Shown here in pieces: positions 35,934 to 45,989 of a DNA stretch of 64,000 nucleotides. Numbering within the stretch: position 1 is the first letter of the stretch; every line of letters starts with the position of its first letter. The notes beneath the pieces were generated by a model. It was not told the DNA's origin, did not search any database, and worked only from the letters and a program-made list of their open reading frames with translations. The DNA lies in the NCBI GenBank assembly GCA_024684085.1, contig JAIKXM010000017.1, forward strand, positions 1 through 64,000, written 5' to 3'. The position numbers and the translations under genes are program-made. Source of the DNA: Lachnospiraceae bacterium. GTDB lineage: Bacteria > Bacillota > Clostridia > Lachnospirales > Lachnospiraceae.

Positions 35934-36566
35934 ATGGAAGGAAAAGGATTACTTACCGTTATATCCGGATTTTCCGGAGCCGGCAAAGGAACTCTTGTAA
36001 AGCGTTTGATATCGGACTATGATAATTATGCATTATCCGTTTCAATGACGACAAGAGCACCGAGAGCAGGCGAAGAGAACGGGGTTCATTATTTCTTTAT
36101 TGATAAGGAAGAGTTCGAGAGACATATTGAGGCAGGAGATCTGCTTGAATATGCACGTTATGTTGATAATTATTACGGAACGCCCAAGTCTTACGTTGAG
36201 AAGATGCTCGGTGAAGGCAAGGATGTGATCCTTGAGATCGAGATACAGGGAGCTCTTAAGGTCAAAGAGCTTATGCCTGAAGCGCTTCTCCTCTTCGTTA
36301 CACCGCCGAGCGCTTACGAACTTAAGTCGCGACTGGTCGGACGCGGTACAGAGACGGAAGAGGTCATTAATAAGCGTATCGCAAGAGCCGGTGAGGAATC
36401 GCAGGGCGTAGAGAATTACGAATATATCATCATTAATGATGATCTGGATCAGTGTGTTACCAAGACACATGAGATCATACAGAATGCCAAATTCAGTCCC
36501 ATCCGTAAAGAGGCATTCATAGAGAAAATAAGAAAAGAACTGGCAGATATGTCGAAGGGAGAATGA
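35934..36566 (+). CDS. gmk: Guanylate kinase
   Basis: This 210-residue protein has P-loop GFSGAGKGTL, the GMP-binding block SMTTRAPRAGEENGVHYFF, and the lid-region arginines in RIARAGEES. It converts GMP to GDP. It sits between yicC and rpoZ. Confidence 0.96.
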   Translation: MEGKGLLTVISGFSGAGKGTLVKRLISDYDNYALSVSMTTRAPRAGEENGVHYFFIDKEEFERHIEAGDLLEYARYVDNYYGTPKSYVEKMLGEGKDVILEIEIQGALKVKELMPEALLLFVTPPSAYELKSRLVGRGTETEEVINKRIARAGEESQGVENYEYIIINDDLDQCVTKTHEIIQNAKFSPIRKEAFIEKIRKELADMSKGE

Positions 36567-36570
36567 AAGA

Positions 36571-36816
36571 ATGTTACATCCATCATATTCTGATTTAATG
36601 AAAGTAGTAAACAGCGAGATAGAGCCCGGTGAGGCTAAGGTAGTTAACTCAAGATATTCTATCGTAATGGCTACATCCAAGAGAGCAAGACAGCTTGTAG
36701 ACGGTGACGAGCCTCTTATAGCTAATTCAGCTGATATGAAGCCTCTCTCAATTGCGATCGAAGAGATGAATCAGGGCGAAGTTAAGGTTCTCTCTGATGA
36801 TGAGGAAGAAGAATAA
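36571..36816 (+). CDS. rpoZ: RNA polymerase omega subunit
   Basis: This 81-residue protein contains SRYSIVMATSKRARQLVDG, the omega core that clamps the beta-prime subunit, and an acidic C-terminus. It starts 4 bases after the gmk stop, behind GGGAGAATGAAAGA. Confidence 0.92.
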   Translation: MLHPSYSDLMKVVNSEIEPGEAKVVNSRYSIVMATSKRARQLVDGDEPLIANSADMKPLSIAIEEMNQGEVKVLSDDEEEE

Positions 36817-36881
36817 GCCTTGGTTAAAGGTTCGACAGACGATCCGGCGTAAGCCGTGACAGTCATTGATGTGATCAACAC

Positions 36882-36907
36882 GGAGAGTGATACTTTCACT
36901 CTCCTTT
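36882..36907 (+). terminator. Weak terminator after rpoZ
   Basis: A 9-bp perfect stem, GGAGAGTGA with TCACTCTCC, is followed by only TTT. It ends 30 bases before the rimO ATG, so partial readthrough into rimO is likely. Confidence 0.6.
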
Positions 36908-36937
36908 GTCTTGCCACCGGCTAACATGGAGTTGTGG

Positions 36938-38260
36938 ATGAAAGTATACTTTATATCACTCGGATGCGATAAGAACACAGTCGAGACACAGATGATGCTT
37001 GGTATCCTTATGGATGCCGGCATTGAGATAACTGAAGATGAATATGAAGCTGACGCCTGTGTCATAAACAGCTGTGCTTTTATAGCCGATGCCAAGCGGG
37101 AGAGTATCAATGCGATCCTTGAGATGGCAAGACTGAAGGAAGAATCGAAGCTTAAGTACATTGTCGTGGCAGGTTGTCTCGGACAACGCTACAAGGATGA
37201 GCTACAGGAGCAGATCCCCGAGGTTGATGCCATCGTCGGTATCAATTCTTTTGATAAAATAGCGGAGGTTCTGATTTCTCTCGAAGACAAAGAACATCCC
37301 GCCCCTCTTACCGGCGATGAGGACAAGGTTCTGTGCGGTTTCAGACGAGTGCTTACAGGCATCAATCATTCGGCAAGCCTTAAGATCGCAGAAGGCTGTA
37401 ACAAGCGCTGTACATACTGCGCCATCCCCAAGATCCGTGGTAATTACAGATCTGTACCCATGGAGGTATTGCTTAAGGAAGCTGAGGATCTTGTCAGAAA
37501 CGGAGTAAGGGAACTTGTCATCGTTGCTCAGGAGACTACCGTATACGGTGTTGATATATATGGCAGAAAATCCCTGCCCGAACTTATACGCAAGCTTGCG
37601 CTTATCGAGGATCTCAAGATGATCCGTCTGATGTATTGCTATCCTGAAGAGATAACCGATGAGCTTATCGAAGTAATGCGTGATGAACCCAAGGTATGTC
37701 ACTATATTGATATACCGATCCAGAGCGCATCCGATGCGGTTCTTAAGAAAATGGGAAGACGTACGGATGAAGCTTCCATCAGAGAACTTATCGGACGTTT
37801 AAGAGAAGCCATACCCGATATTGCAATAAGGACGACTCTTATAAGCGGATTCCCCGGAGAGAAGGGTTCCGATCATCGTAAGACGCTTCAGTTTGTTAAG
37901 GATATGCGTTTTGACAGACTTGGAGTATTCGCTTACTCGCCCGAAGAGGGAACTCCTGCTGCCAAAATGAAGCATCAGGTACCGTCATTTATTAAAAAGA
38001 TCAGACAGAACAGCATCATGAGGCTTCAGCAGAAGATAGCTTACGAGAAAGCTGCCGAGTGCAAGGGCCGCGTTATGGATGTTATGATCGACGGTGAGCT
38101 TCCTGAGGATAATGTCTATGTGGGTAGGACTTACAGGGATGCTCAGGGCATAGACGGATATATCTTTATCGAGAAGAAAAGAGAGCTGATGAGCGGAGAT
38201 GTGATCAGGGCTCTGGTCACAGACGCTACGGGTTATGACCTTCTCGGACATGAGGTATGA
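36938..38260 (+). CDS. rimO: Ribosomal protein S12 methylthiotransferase
   Basis: The ATG at 36938 is chosen because the upstream in-frame start falls inside the terminator hairpin. The 440-residue protein has the UPF0004 domain with conserved cysteines (SLGCDKN, NSCAF, AGCLGQRY), the radical-SAM motif CNKRCTYCAIP, and a TRAM domain. It methylthiolates S12 aspartate. Confidence 0.94.
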   Translation: MKVYFISLGCDKNTVETQMMLGILMDAGIEITEDEYEADACVINSCAFIADAKRESINAILEMARLKEESKLKYIVVAGCLGQRYKDELQEQIPEVDAIVGINSFDKIAEVLISLEDKEHPAPLTGDEDKVLCGFRRVLTGINHSASLKIAEGCNKRCTYCAIPKIRGNYRSVPMEVLLKEAEDLVRNGVRELVIVAQETTVYGVDIYGRKSLPELIRKLALIEDLKMIRLMYCYPEEITDELIEVMRDEPKVCHYIDIPIQSASDAVLKKMGRRTDEASIRELIGRLREAIPDIAIRTTLISGFPGEKGSDHRKTLQFVKDMRFDRLGVFAYSPEEGTPAAKMKHQVPSFIKKIRQNSIMRLQQKIAYEKAAECKGRVMDVMIDGELPEDNVYVGRTYRDAQGIDGYIFIEKKRELMSGDVIRALVTDATGYDLLGHEV

Positions 38261-38439
38261 GAATAAGAAAAATAGATTGTAATATTGTATATCAAGATAA
38301 ATAGATTTATACTTAAATTGTCTGCGGGTTGATGCGCGACTTATACATCGTTGCATTTCCTGTCGTCGGATATCGATCATATAGGATCTTTCGGGTGATG
38401 GTAATCCTTAAGGATCTATACAATAAAAGGAGAGAACAG

Positions 38440-39003
38440 ATGAATCTGCCTAACAAACTTACAATATTAAGAATGATATTGATAATTCCCTTTGTTATTA
38501 TTCTGCTGAGCGGATGTCTCGGTGTCTACAGCAGTCTTGCGGCTCTGGCTATATTCATTATTGCCAGCTTTACGGATATGCTGGACGGTCAGATAGCAAG
38601 GAAATATAATCTTATAACCAATTTCGGTAAGTTCATGGATCCCTTGGCTGATAAGATACTTGTATCTTCGGCATTTATATGTCTTGTTGAACTCGGGATG
38701 CTTCCGGCATGGGCAGTTATAGTCATTCTTGCAAGAGAGTTCATAATAAGCGGATTCAGACTTGTCGCTTCTGACAATGGTGTCGTTATCGCAGCCAGCA
38801 TGTGGGGCAAGACCAAGACGGTCTCTCAGATGGTTCTTGTGATAATAATAATGTTGAATAAGTTCTTTGATTCGGGTATTTTTGGCACATTATTAAGCAT
38901 TCTTAGTCCGATTGCCTTATATGTTGCCGTTGCGCTTACTATTATTTCATTGGTTGATTATATCTGGAAGAATAAGCAGGTGCTTAAGGATAATAAGGAT
39001 TGA
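38440..39003 (+). CDS. pgsA: CDP-diacylglycerol-glycerol-3-phosphate phosphatidyltransferase
   Basis: The ATG at 38440 follows AAAGGAGAG. The 187-residue membrane protein carries the CDP-alcohol phosphotransferase motif as DMLDGQIAR, then GKFMDPLADK. It makes phosphatidylglycerol phosphate. It lies between rimO and cinA, the usual clostridial order. Confidence 0.93.
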   Translation: MNLPNKLTILRMILIIPFVIILLSGCLGVYSSLAALAIFIIASFTDMLDGQIARKYNLITNFGKFMDPLADKILVSSAFICLVELGMLPAWAVIVILAREFIISGFRLVASDNGVVIAASMWGKTKTVSQMVLVIIIMLNKFFDSGIFGTLLSILSPIALYVAVALTIISLVDYIWKNKQVLKDNKD

Positions 39004-39018
39004 TAACAGGAGAGAGTG

Positions 39019-40290
39019 ATGAATGTTGAACTGATCGCTGTCGGTACTGAGATATTGATGGGTAATATCGTTAATACCAATTCAGCTTTTCTGGCGGCTC
39101 AATGCGCCAAGTACGGGCTGTCATGCCTGTATCAGAGCGTTGTAGGAGATAATGCAGAGAGGATAGAAGAACAGCTTAGGATCGCCATTTCCCGTTCGGA
39201 TATGGTCATCATGTGTGGCGGCCTTGGTCCCACTAAGGATGATATGACCAAGGAAGTTGCGGCTAAGGTGATGGAACAGGAACTTGTGCTGTATGAAGCT
39301 TCTCTTGAATCTATTGCGGCCTATTTTGCACAGCGCAAAATAGAAATGACTGCCAATAACAATAAGCAGGCACTTCTTCCGAAGGACGGAATAATCCTCA
39401 CCAATAATAACGGAACCGCGCCCGGCTGTATCATGGAGAAGAACGGAAAGAGCGTTATTCTGCTTCCCGGACCTCCAAACGAACTCATTCCTATGTGGAA
39501 GGAGTCGGTTGTTCCCTATGTTGAGGATAAGATCCATGCAACGATCTATTCCAAGCTTGTTAAGATCAGCGGAGTGTCTGAGTCGAAGATCGCAACGATG
39601 ATCGCCGATCTTATCGATAATCAGAGCAATCCTACGATAGCAACCTATGCCAAGGTCAATGAAGTTCATATCAGGGTTTCGGCCAAAGCTGAGGATGAAA
39701 GTGCGGCCAAGAAACTTGTGAAGCCGATTGTCAAGGAGCTGAAGAATCGCTTTGGTAATTACGTCTATACAACCGATGAGGATACAACACTTGAGAAGTC
39801 GGTCGTTGATCTTCTGATCGGCAATGACCTTACCGTCGGCACGGTCGAGTCATGCACGGGCGGACTTTTGGCAGGAAGACTTATCAATGTGCCCGGTGTA
39901 TCGGATGCGTTCAAATCCGGCCTGATCACTTATTCCAACAAGGCCAAGCGTAAGTTCCTCGGGGTTAAGAAGTCCACTATTGAAAAATATAGTGCAGTCA
40001 GTGCAGAGACTGCCGAAGAGATGGTGAGAGGCCTCCATGGGATCAACAAGGCCGATGTGATCGTGGCTACAACAGGTTATGCAGGACCGGACGGAGGTTC
40101 GGATGATAAGCCTGTAGGACTTGTATATATTGGATGCTATGTTTGCGGTAAGATCCAGGTCAGGGAATATAGATTCAAGGGTAACAGAAGCAAGGTGCGT
40201 GACAGCGCAGTCGCCGCCGCACTTGAGTTCATGAGAGAATGCATCCTTGAATATTACAGTGAGAAGACTTTCGGCAGTAACGACAGATAG
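39019..40290 (+). CDS. cinA: CinA-family competence/damage-inducible protein
   Basis: This 423-residue protein has an N-terminal molybdopterin-binding-like domain (VGTEILMGNIVNTN, GGLGPTKDDMTKE, LPGPPNE) and a C-terminal PncC nicotinamide-nucleotide amidase domain (TVESCTGGLLAGRL, ATTGYAGPDGG). It cleans damaged pyridine nucleotides. In many Firmicutes it directly precedes recA; here mnmA lies between them. Confidence 0.93.
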   Translation: MNVELIAVGTEILMGNIVNTNSAFLAAQCAKYGLSCLYQSVVGDNAERIEEQLRIAISRSDMVIMCGGLGPTKDDMTKEVAAKVMEQELVLYEASLESIAAYFAQRKIEMTANNNKQALLPKDGIILTNNNGTAPGCIMEKNGKSVILLPGPPNELIPMWKESVVPYVEDKIHATIYSKLVKISGVSESKIATMIADLIDNQSNPTIATYAKVNEVHIRVSAKAEDESAAKKLVKPIVKELKNRFGNYVYTTDEDTTLEKSVVDLLIGNDLTVGTVESCTGGLLAGRLINVPGVSDAFKSGLITYSNKAKRKFLGVKKSTIEKYSAVSAETAEEMVRGLHGINKADVIVATTGYAGPDGGSDDKPVGLVYIGCYVCGKIQVREYRFKGNRSKVRDSAVAAALEFMRECILEYYSEKTFGSNDR

Positions 40291-40530
40291 AAGATAATAC
40301 TGTCAGCAGAGGCAGATTAATATTAAAAGCTTATTCGGCATATGCTAAGAATTGATCGTTATTAATGATATATAACCGGATAAACGTAAGAATATAAAGC
40401 AAATAGAACCGACACAAACGGATGAAGCGGATTAACGGATAAGGGCATATGTTTCTCAGGTTTTTATGAGATTTACAGGTGGCAGTATCTGCTGATGCCC
40501 CGTTTGAATGATTAATGAAGTGATATTGAT

Positions 40531-41595
40531 ATGAATAAAGCGCTGATCGCCATGAGTGGTGGGGTTGACTCATCTCTTGCAGCAAAATTAACTATAGATG
40601 CGGGATATGACTGTATCGGCTGTACGATGAAATTGTATGATAATGAAGATGTGGGATTGAGCCGCGGACATACGTGCTGTACTCTGGATGATGTCGAAGA
40701 TGCCAAAAGCGTGGCTTATTCGCTCGGCATGCCCTATTATGTGTTCAATTTCAAGGACGGATTTCGTGAGCATATCATAGATCGTTTTGTGGAGGCTTAT
40801 GAGTCCGGCAGGACACCGAATCCCTGTATTGACTGCAACAGATTTATGAAGTTTGATAAGCTCTTTGAACGTGCGGAAGCTCTTGGCTGTGAATACATTG
40901 TGACCGGTCATTATGCCCGGATCGAAGAGATAGACGGAAGCTATGTACTGAAAAAGGCTTTGGATGAGACCAAGGATCAGAGTTATGTTCTCTACTCGCT
41001 CACACAGGAACAGCTGGCTCACATTATGTTCCCTCTTGGCGGTATGAGGAAGTCTGAGGTTCGCAGTCTTGCGGAGGAAAGCCGGTTCATCAATGCCGAG
41101 AAGCCGGACAGTCAGGATATATGTTTTGTCCCTGATGGTGATTACGGGGCTTTTCTGGAACGATATACCGGTAAGAACTATGTTCCGGGCGATTTTATCG
41201 ATGTGAACGGTAATGTGCTCGGAAGGCACAAGGGTACCGTTCGTTATACCATCGGCCAGCGAAAAGGACTTGGCATTGCCTTTGGCAAGCCGATGTATGT
41301 TAAGAGCATTAATGTCGCCGATAATACGGTAACGCTTGCAGAAGATGACGATCTGTATGAGGATAGACTTGTTGCGGATGATTTTAACTGGATCAGTGGG
41401 GTGATACCTGCAACTGAGATCAGATGCAGTGCCAGGATAAGATATCGTCATAAGGAACAGCCGGCTGTGGTATATCCGCAGGCTGACGGTTCGGTGAAGA
41501 TCATATTCGAAGAGCCGCAGAGGGCGATAACATCCGGTCAGGCCGTGGTTCTGTACGACGGGGACACAGTTCTTGGCGGCGGCAGGATCAGGTGA
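40531..41595 (+). CDS. mnmA: tRNA-specific 2-thiouridylase
   Basis: This 354-residue protein has the PP-loop SGGVDSSLAA, the catalytic cysteines in NPCIDCNRFMKF and QDICFVP, and a C-terminal beta-barrel domain. It thiolates U34 of tRNA Lys, Glu and Gln. The preceding 240 bases hold no clear feature. A tandem repeat begins inside its last codons. Its position between cinA and recA is unusual. Confidence 0.94.
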   Translation: MNKALIAMSGGVDSSLAAKLTIDAGYDCIGCTMKLYDNEDVGLSRGHTCCTLDDVEDAKSVAYSLGMPYYVFNFKDGFREHIIDRFVEAYESGRTPNPCIDCNRFMKFDKLFERAEALGCEYIVTGHYARIEEIDGSYVLKKALDETKDQSYVLYSLTQEQLAHIMFPLGGMRKSEVRSLAEESRFINAEKPDSQDICFVPDGDYGAFLERYTGKNYVPGDFIDVNGNVLGRHKGTVRYTIGQRKGLGIAFGKPMYVKSINVADNTVTLAEDDDLYEDRLVADDFNWISGVIPATEIRCSARIRYRHKEQPAVVYPQADGSVKIIFEEPQRAITSGQAVVLYDGDTVLGGGRIR

Positions 41596-41677
41596 CTGAA
41601 TGGCGGCAGGATCAGGAGACCGGATAAGCGGCAGGATCAGGTGATCGAATAAGTGGCAGGATCAGATGATCGGATAA
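41578..41677 (+). repeat. Tandem repeat spanning the mnmA stop, four units
   Basis: Units of 24-26 bases start at 41578, 41602, 41628 and 41653, each with GGCAGGATCAGRWGAYCGRAT. The first unit contains the last mnmA codons and the stop, so the array looks like repeated copying of the gene's own 3' end. Confidence 0.8.
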
Positions 41678-41877
41678 GAATAATGATTACAATGAATTAA
41701 GCATCCGAGAGGATGTTTTTTTCTTATAACGAAATTTAATGAATTTTTAATTGATTATAAGCGTACATACATATATATTTGTCATGGGAATATCTTTTTG
41801 ACATAACGATGGTGGGATATAAATGGGACATTAGAGTGTGGTACAATGCATATGTGTCAAGGTTGAACACATTTTTA

Positions 41878-41922
41878 GTTACTGTTCACAGGTGTCTGTC
41901 CGCTACAGGAAATATATTCCGC
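41878..41922 (+). repeat. Solo left end of the MITE-like element
   Basis: GTTACTGTTCACAGG, then TCT, CGCT(A)CAGG and AATATATTC follow in the same order as the left end of the element at 60355. It ends 10 bases before the recA -35 box. Confidence 0.65.
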
Positions 41923-41931
41923 AGTTTATTG

Positions 41932-41960
41932 TTGACAAGAACGAACATATGTTTTATTCT
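41932..41960 (+). promoter_or_regulatory. recA promoter
   Basis: TTGACA (41932-41937) and TATTCT (41955-41960) are separated by 17 bases, overlapping a LexA box in the spacer. Confidence 0.8.
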
Positions 41961-41982
41961 ATACCAAGAGGAACATTTGTTC
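41942..41982. promoter_or_regulatory. Two LexA (DinR) boxes at recA
   Basis: CGAACATATGTTTT (41942-41955) and GAACATTTGTTC (41971-41982) match the Gram-positive SOS box CGAAC-N4-GTTCG; the second is a perfect 12-bp palindrome. The first sits in the promoter spacer, the second at about the transcription start. Confidence 0.85.
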
Positions 41983-42001
41983 TGACAAGAAGGAGATCTA
42001 A

Positions 42002-43048
42002 ATGGAAAGAGAAGAGAAGCTTAAGGCATTAGATGCCGCAATATCACAGATTGAGAGACAGTATGGCAAGGGCGCAGTTATGAAGCTGGGCGATCCCAGT
42101 GCGACCATGCACGTGGAGGCTATTCCCACTGGTTCATTGAGCCTTGACCTTGCTTTGGGTATAGGCGGTATTCCCAAGGGAAGGATAGTTGAGATATACG
42201 GACCTGAATCATCAGGTAAGACTACTGTTACATTGCATATGATCGCTGAAGTTCAGAAGAGAGGCGGTATTGCCGGATTTATTGATGCAGAGCATGCTTT
42301 GGACCCTGTATACGCAAGGAATATAGGAGTTGATATAGATAATCTGTATATCTCGCAGCCGGATTGCGGTGAGCAGGCGCTTGAGATAACAGAGACAATG
42401 GTTCGTTCCGGAGCTATCGATATCGTGGTAGTTGACTCGGTTGCGGCTCTTGTTCCCAAGCAGGAGATAGACGGTGATATGGGTGATGCGGTTATGGGCG
42501 CACAGGCAAGACTTATGTCTCAGGCTATGCGTAAGCTTACTGCCATAATCAGTAAGTCTAACTGTACAGTTATATTCATCAACCAGTTACGTGAGAAGCT
42601 TGGCGTTATGTTCGGTAATCCCGAGACTACAACAGGCGGACGTGCTCTTAAGTTCTATTCTTCGGTCAGACTTGATGTCAGAAGAAGTGAGGCTATCAAG
42701 CAGTCCGGAGAAGTGGTCGGTAACAGAACCAAGGTTAAGATAGTTAAGAATAAAGTGGCTCCTCCGTTTAAGGAGGCTGAATTTGATATCATGTTCGGTA
42801 AGGGCATATCGAGAATAGGTGATATCCTTGATCTTGCGGCAGATAACGACATCATTGTTAAGAGCGGTGCATGGTATGCATACGAAGGCAATAAGATCGG
42901 CCAGGGACGTGAGAATGCCAAGTTATATCTGACCGAACATGAAGATGTATGTAATGAGATAGAGGCTAAGGTTAGAGAGAAGTTCGGATTGAAGGATTCG
43001 ACGAATACTGATAGTAATGACAGTACAGGCAATAAGAAAGCTGAATAA
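42002..43048 (+). CDS. recA: Recombinase RecA
   Basis: This 348-residue protein has Walker [10 protein letters not shown], the [10 protein letters not shown]-type loop ([11 protein letters not shown]) and L2 region [23 protein letters not shown] precedes the ATG. It drives homologous recombination and the SOS response, and is under LexA control by the boxes upstream. Confidence 0.97.
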   Translation: MEREEKLKALDAAISQIERQYGKGAVMKLGDPSATMHVEAIPTGSLSLDLALGIGGIPKGRIVEIYGPESSGKTTVTLHMIAEVQKRGGIAGFIDAEHALDPVYARNIGVDIDNLYISQPDCGEQALEITETMVRSGAIDIVVVDSVAALVPKQEIDGDMGDAVMGAQARLMSQAMRKLTAIISKSNCTVIFINQLREKLGVMFGNPETTTGGRALKFYSSVRLDVRRSEAIKQSGEVVGNRTKVKIVKNKVAPPFKEAEFDIMFGKGISRIGDILDLAADNDIIVKSGAWYAYEGNKIGQGRENAKLYLTEHEDVCNEIEAKVREKFGLKDSTNTDSNDSTGNKKAE

Positions 43049-43619
43049 TAACAGATACGTTATCACTCTTGATAACGGAGAACAGTTTCCCCTCTACAGA
43101 GGGGAATTGTCTTCTATGAGGATAGAAGAAGGTGAAGCGATAGAAGCTTCAACATATGAGCATATAATGAATGATATACTGCCGAAGCGTATCAGATTAA
43201 GCGGACTTAACCTGCTTAAGAACAGAATGTATACCGAGCATCAGTTAAGGGATAAGCTTGTCGGAAGATATTATCCCGATGAGATCATTGATGATGCCAT
43301 GGAGTATTTCAGAGATCTTAAGGTCATAGATGATCGCAGATATTGTATGGACTATTATCATTGTTATTCAGATACAAGAAGCGCGAAGCGCCTGTTCAAC
43401 GATCTGATGAAGAAAGGTGTTAATAAGTCTGTAATAGAAGAGGCCTACAGCGAGTATTCCGACAGCGAAGGAACGGTCGATGAAGAGAGGCAGATACTTA
43501 GACTGATGGAGAAGCGACATTATGATTCCGACAGTGCAGACACTGCCGAGAGACTTAAGATGCGCAACTATCTGTATGGTAAGGGTTATAACATGGACCT
43601 CATTATTAACTTGACATAA
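43017..43619 (+). CDS. recX: RecX regulatory protein
   Basis: The 200-residue frame starts 32 bases inside recA, which implies coupled translation. It has the RecX three-helix repeats ([62 protein letters not shown]). RecX limits RecA filaments. A downstream start is possible but would remove conserved N-terminal sequence. Confidence 0.9.
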   Translation: MTVQAIRKLNNNRYVITLDNGEQFPLYRGELSSMRIEEGEAIEASTYEHIMNDILPKRIRLSGLNLLKNRMYTEHQLRDKLVGRYYPDEIIDDAMEYFRDLKVIDDRRYCMDYYHCYSDTRSAKRLFNDLMKKGVNKSVIEEAYSEYSDSEGTVDEERQILRLMEKRHYDSDSADTAERLKMRNYLYGKGYNMDLIINLT

Positions 43620-43693
43620 CATAATGAACTGTGTAAAATAGATTTGTTGTATTTTGTACAATGATAATTTTATATAAGGAGGTACCTCTGCAT

Positions 43694-45250
43694 ATGGGAA
43701 CAGTTGGAGCTGTTATTATTGCAGTGGTGGTAACTCTGATAATTGCGGTTCCGGTTGCTGTTATGATCAGTAATAGGATTCAGAAGAATTCAGCCAACTC
43801 TACTATTGGCAATGCTGAAGAAAAAGCCAGAACAATAATTGATGAAGCTCTTAAGGAAGCTGATGAGAAGAAGAGAGAAGGTCTTCTCGAGGTTAAGGAA
43901 GAGTCTATACGCGCCAAGAACGAACTTGATAAAGAGATCAAGGAGCGTCGCACGGAGATTCAGCGTAATGAAAGACGTATTCAGCAGAAGGAAGAGAACA
44001 TCGATCGTAAAACAGAGTCCATCGAGAAGAAGGAGGCTAACCTTGCTGCTAAGGAAGAGAACCTTAATAAGCAGAAGGAAGTTATAGCCAAGCTCAACGA
44101 GGAACGCGTGCAGGAACTTGAAAGAATCTCAGGTTTAACCTCCGACCAGGCAAAAGATTATCTGCTTAAAATTGTTGAAGATGAAGTAAAGCATGAAACA
44201 GCGGTTATGATCAAGGAATATGAGAACCGCGCCAAGGAAGAAGCTGATAAGAAGGCTAAGGAATATGTTGTTAATGCCATCCAGAGATGTGCAGCCGATC
44301 ACGTATCCGAGACTACTATCTCAGTTGTTAATCTTCCAAATGATGAAATGAAAGGAAGGATTATCGGTAGAGAAGGAAGAAATATCCGTACTATCGAGAC
44401 TCTTACCGGAGTTGATCTCATTATTGACGATACACCGGAAGCAGTTATCCTTTCAGGCTTTGATCCAATAAGGAGAGAAGTCGCAAGAATTGCTCTTGAG
44501 AAGTTGATCGTAGACGGACGTATCCATCCGGCCAGAATTGAAGAGATGGTTGAGAAGGCTCAGAAGGAAGTCGAGATCATGATCAAAGAAGAGGGTGAAG
44601 CTGCCATACTTGAAGTTGGTGTGCATGGTATTCATCCCGAACTTGTTAAGCTTCTCGGCAAGATGAAGTTCAGAACAAGTTATGGACAGAATGCTCTTAA
44701 GCATTCGATCGAAGTATCCCAGTTGTCCGGCTTGTTAGCTTCAGAACTCGGATTGGATGTCAGAGTTGCTAAGAGAGCAGGTCTCTTACATGATATAGGT
44801 AAGTCAGTCGACCACGAGATGGAAGGCTCACATATTCAGTTAGGTGTTGAGTTATGCCGTAAGTATAAAGAGTCTCAGATCGTTATCAATGCAGTAGAGG
44901 CTCACCACGGTGATGTAGAACCTACATCATTGATCGCATGTATCGTTCAGGCTGCTGATGCTATTTCAGCTGCAAGACCCGGTGCGAGAAGAGAGACACT
45001 TGAGACGTATACAACACGTCTTCGTCAGTTAGAAGAGATTTCAAACAGTTTTAAGGGTGTAGATAAGTCATTTGCCATTCAGGCCGGTAGAGAGGTTCGT
45101 GTAATGGTTGTTCCGGAACAGATTTCTGATACGGATATGGTATTGCTTGCCAGAGATATTGCTAAGCAGATTGAAGAGCAGATGGAATATCCCGGACAGA
45201 TCAAAGTCAATATTATTCGTGAAAGTCGTGTTACCGATTATGCTAAATAA
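43694..45250 (+). CDS. rny: Ribonuclease Y
   Basis: The ATG at 43694 follows AAGGAGG. The 518-residue protein has an N-terminal membrane helix, a long coiled coil (about 30-190), a KH domain ([15 protein letters not shown]) and an HD domain (HDIGK). It starts mRNA decay at the membrane. A terminator follows directly. Confidence 0.95.
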   Translation: MGTVGAVIIAVVVTLIIAVPVAVMISNRIQKNSANSTIGNAEEKARTIIDEALKEADEKKREGLLEVKEESIRAKNELDKEIKERRTEIQRNERRIQQKEENIDRKTESIEKKEANLAAKEENLNKQKEVIAKLNEERVQELERISGLTSDQAKDYLLKIVEDEVKHETAVMIKEYENRAKEEADKKAKEYVVNAIQRCAADHVSETTISVVNLPNDEMKGRIIGREGRNIRTIETLTGVDLIIDDTPEAVILSGFDPIRREVARIALEKLIVDGRIHPARIEEMVEKAQKEVEIMIKEEGEAAILEVGVHGIHPELVKLLGKMKFRTSYGQNALKHSIEVSQLSGLLASELGLDVRVAKRAGLLHDIGKSVDHEMEGSHIQLGVELCRKYKESQIVINAVEAHHGDVEPTSLIACIVQAADAISAARPGARRETLETYTTRLRQLEEISNSFKGVDKSFAIQAGREVRVMVVPEQISDTDMVLLARDIAKQIEEQMEYPGQIKVNIIRESRVTDYAK

Positions 45251-45267
45251 TCATTGATGTGGTTATC

Positions 45268-45300
45268 AAAAGCCCCGAAGCTTACAGCTTTGGGGCTTTT
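45268..45300 (+). terminator. Terminator after rny
   Basis: AAAAGCCCC-GAAGC pairs with GCTT-GGGGCTTTT across a 5-base loop; the U-rich arm serves as the tail. Confidence 0.9.
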
Positions 45301-45338
45301 AAAATGCAATAGAGAATTAGGGAATTTGGAGGTTTATT

Positions 45339-45980
45339 ATGGCTGAGGAATGGCAGTTGATCGTACAGAGAAGAATGGAAGGCTTTCATGATCTTAATAT
45401 GAAAGCTGTAAAGGGGCAGGTTTGTTTCGCAGGATCATCACTTATGGAGCAGTTTCCGATAGAAGAATTTGTTAATGAACTGTCGGGGGAGAAGCCTATC
45501 GTATATAACAGAGGACTTGGCGGTTATACAACGATAGATATGCTTAAAGTGGTTGATGTTTGTGTTACTGAACTTAAGCCTTCCAAGTTATTTATCAATA
45601 TAGGAACTAATGACCTTAGTCATCCGGACTGGTCTCTTGAAGAGATCATGGACAGGTATGAAGAGATAATCAATATTATCGAGCGAGATGTTCCCGGGAT
45701 AAAGATATATTTTATGGCATATTATCCGGGTAATATCGAAGCCGCCGCAGATTATATGAAGGATGTCCTTGCTATCAGGAATAATGATAAGATAGCTGAG
45801 GCCAATAAGCTGGTCGAGAAGCTTGCAGCTAAGCATGGTCAGCGTTATATAGATGTCAATGATCCGCTTAAGGATGAATACGGAAGACTTAAGGCGGAGT
45901 ATTCACAGGAAGGACTTCACATCAAGCCTGAAGGTTACAGGGCGATATTTGATGAAGTACTTAAATATGTTATGGAGTAG
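45339..45980 (+). CDS. SGNH/GDSL-type hydrolase
   Basis: This 213-residue protein has the SGNH blocks: CFAGSSLMEQ (nucleophile Ser), NRGLGGYTT, NIGTNDL and EGLHIKPEGY (catalytic His). No signal peptide is seen, so it is cytoplasmic. It probably cleaves an ester or acyl group; the substrate is unknown. The PHP phosphatase gene starts 9 bases after its stop. Confidence 0.85.
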   Translation: MAEEWQLIVQRRMEGFHDLNMKAVKGQVCFAGSSLMEQFPIEEFVNELSGEKPIVYNRGLGGYTTIDMLKVVDVCVTELKPSKLFINIGTNDLSHPDWSLEEIMDRYEEIINIIERDVPGIKIYFMAYYPGNIEAAADYMKDVLAIRNNDKIAEANKLVEKLAAKHGQRYIDVNDPLKDEYGRLKAEYSQEGLHIKPEGYRAIFDEVLKYVME

Positions 45981-45989
45981 GTGAAGAAT

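Noticed and set aside
40291-40530. Riboswitch or small RNA before mnmA
   Set aside because: Only weak pairing and no terminator or recognised motif were seen in these 240 bases.
41779-42032. Two short forward frames before recA
   Set aside because: They run through the recA promoter and LexA boxes and have no ribosome site.
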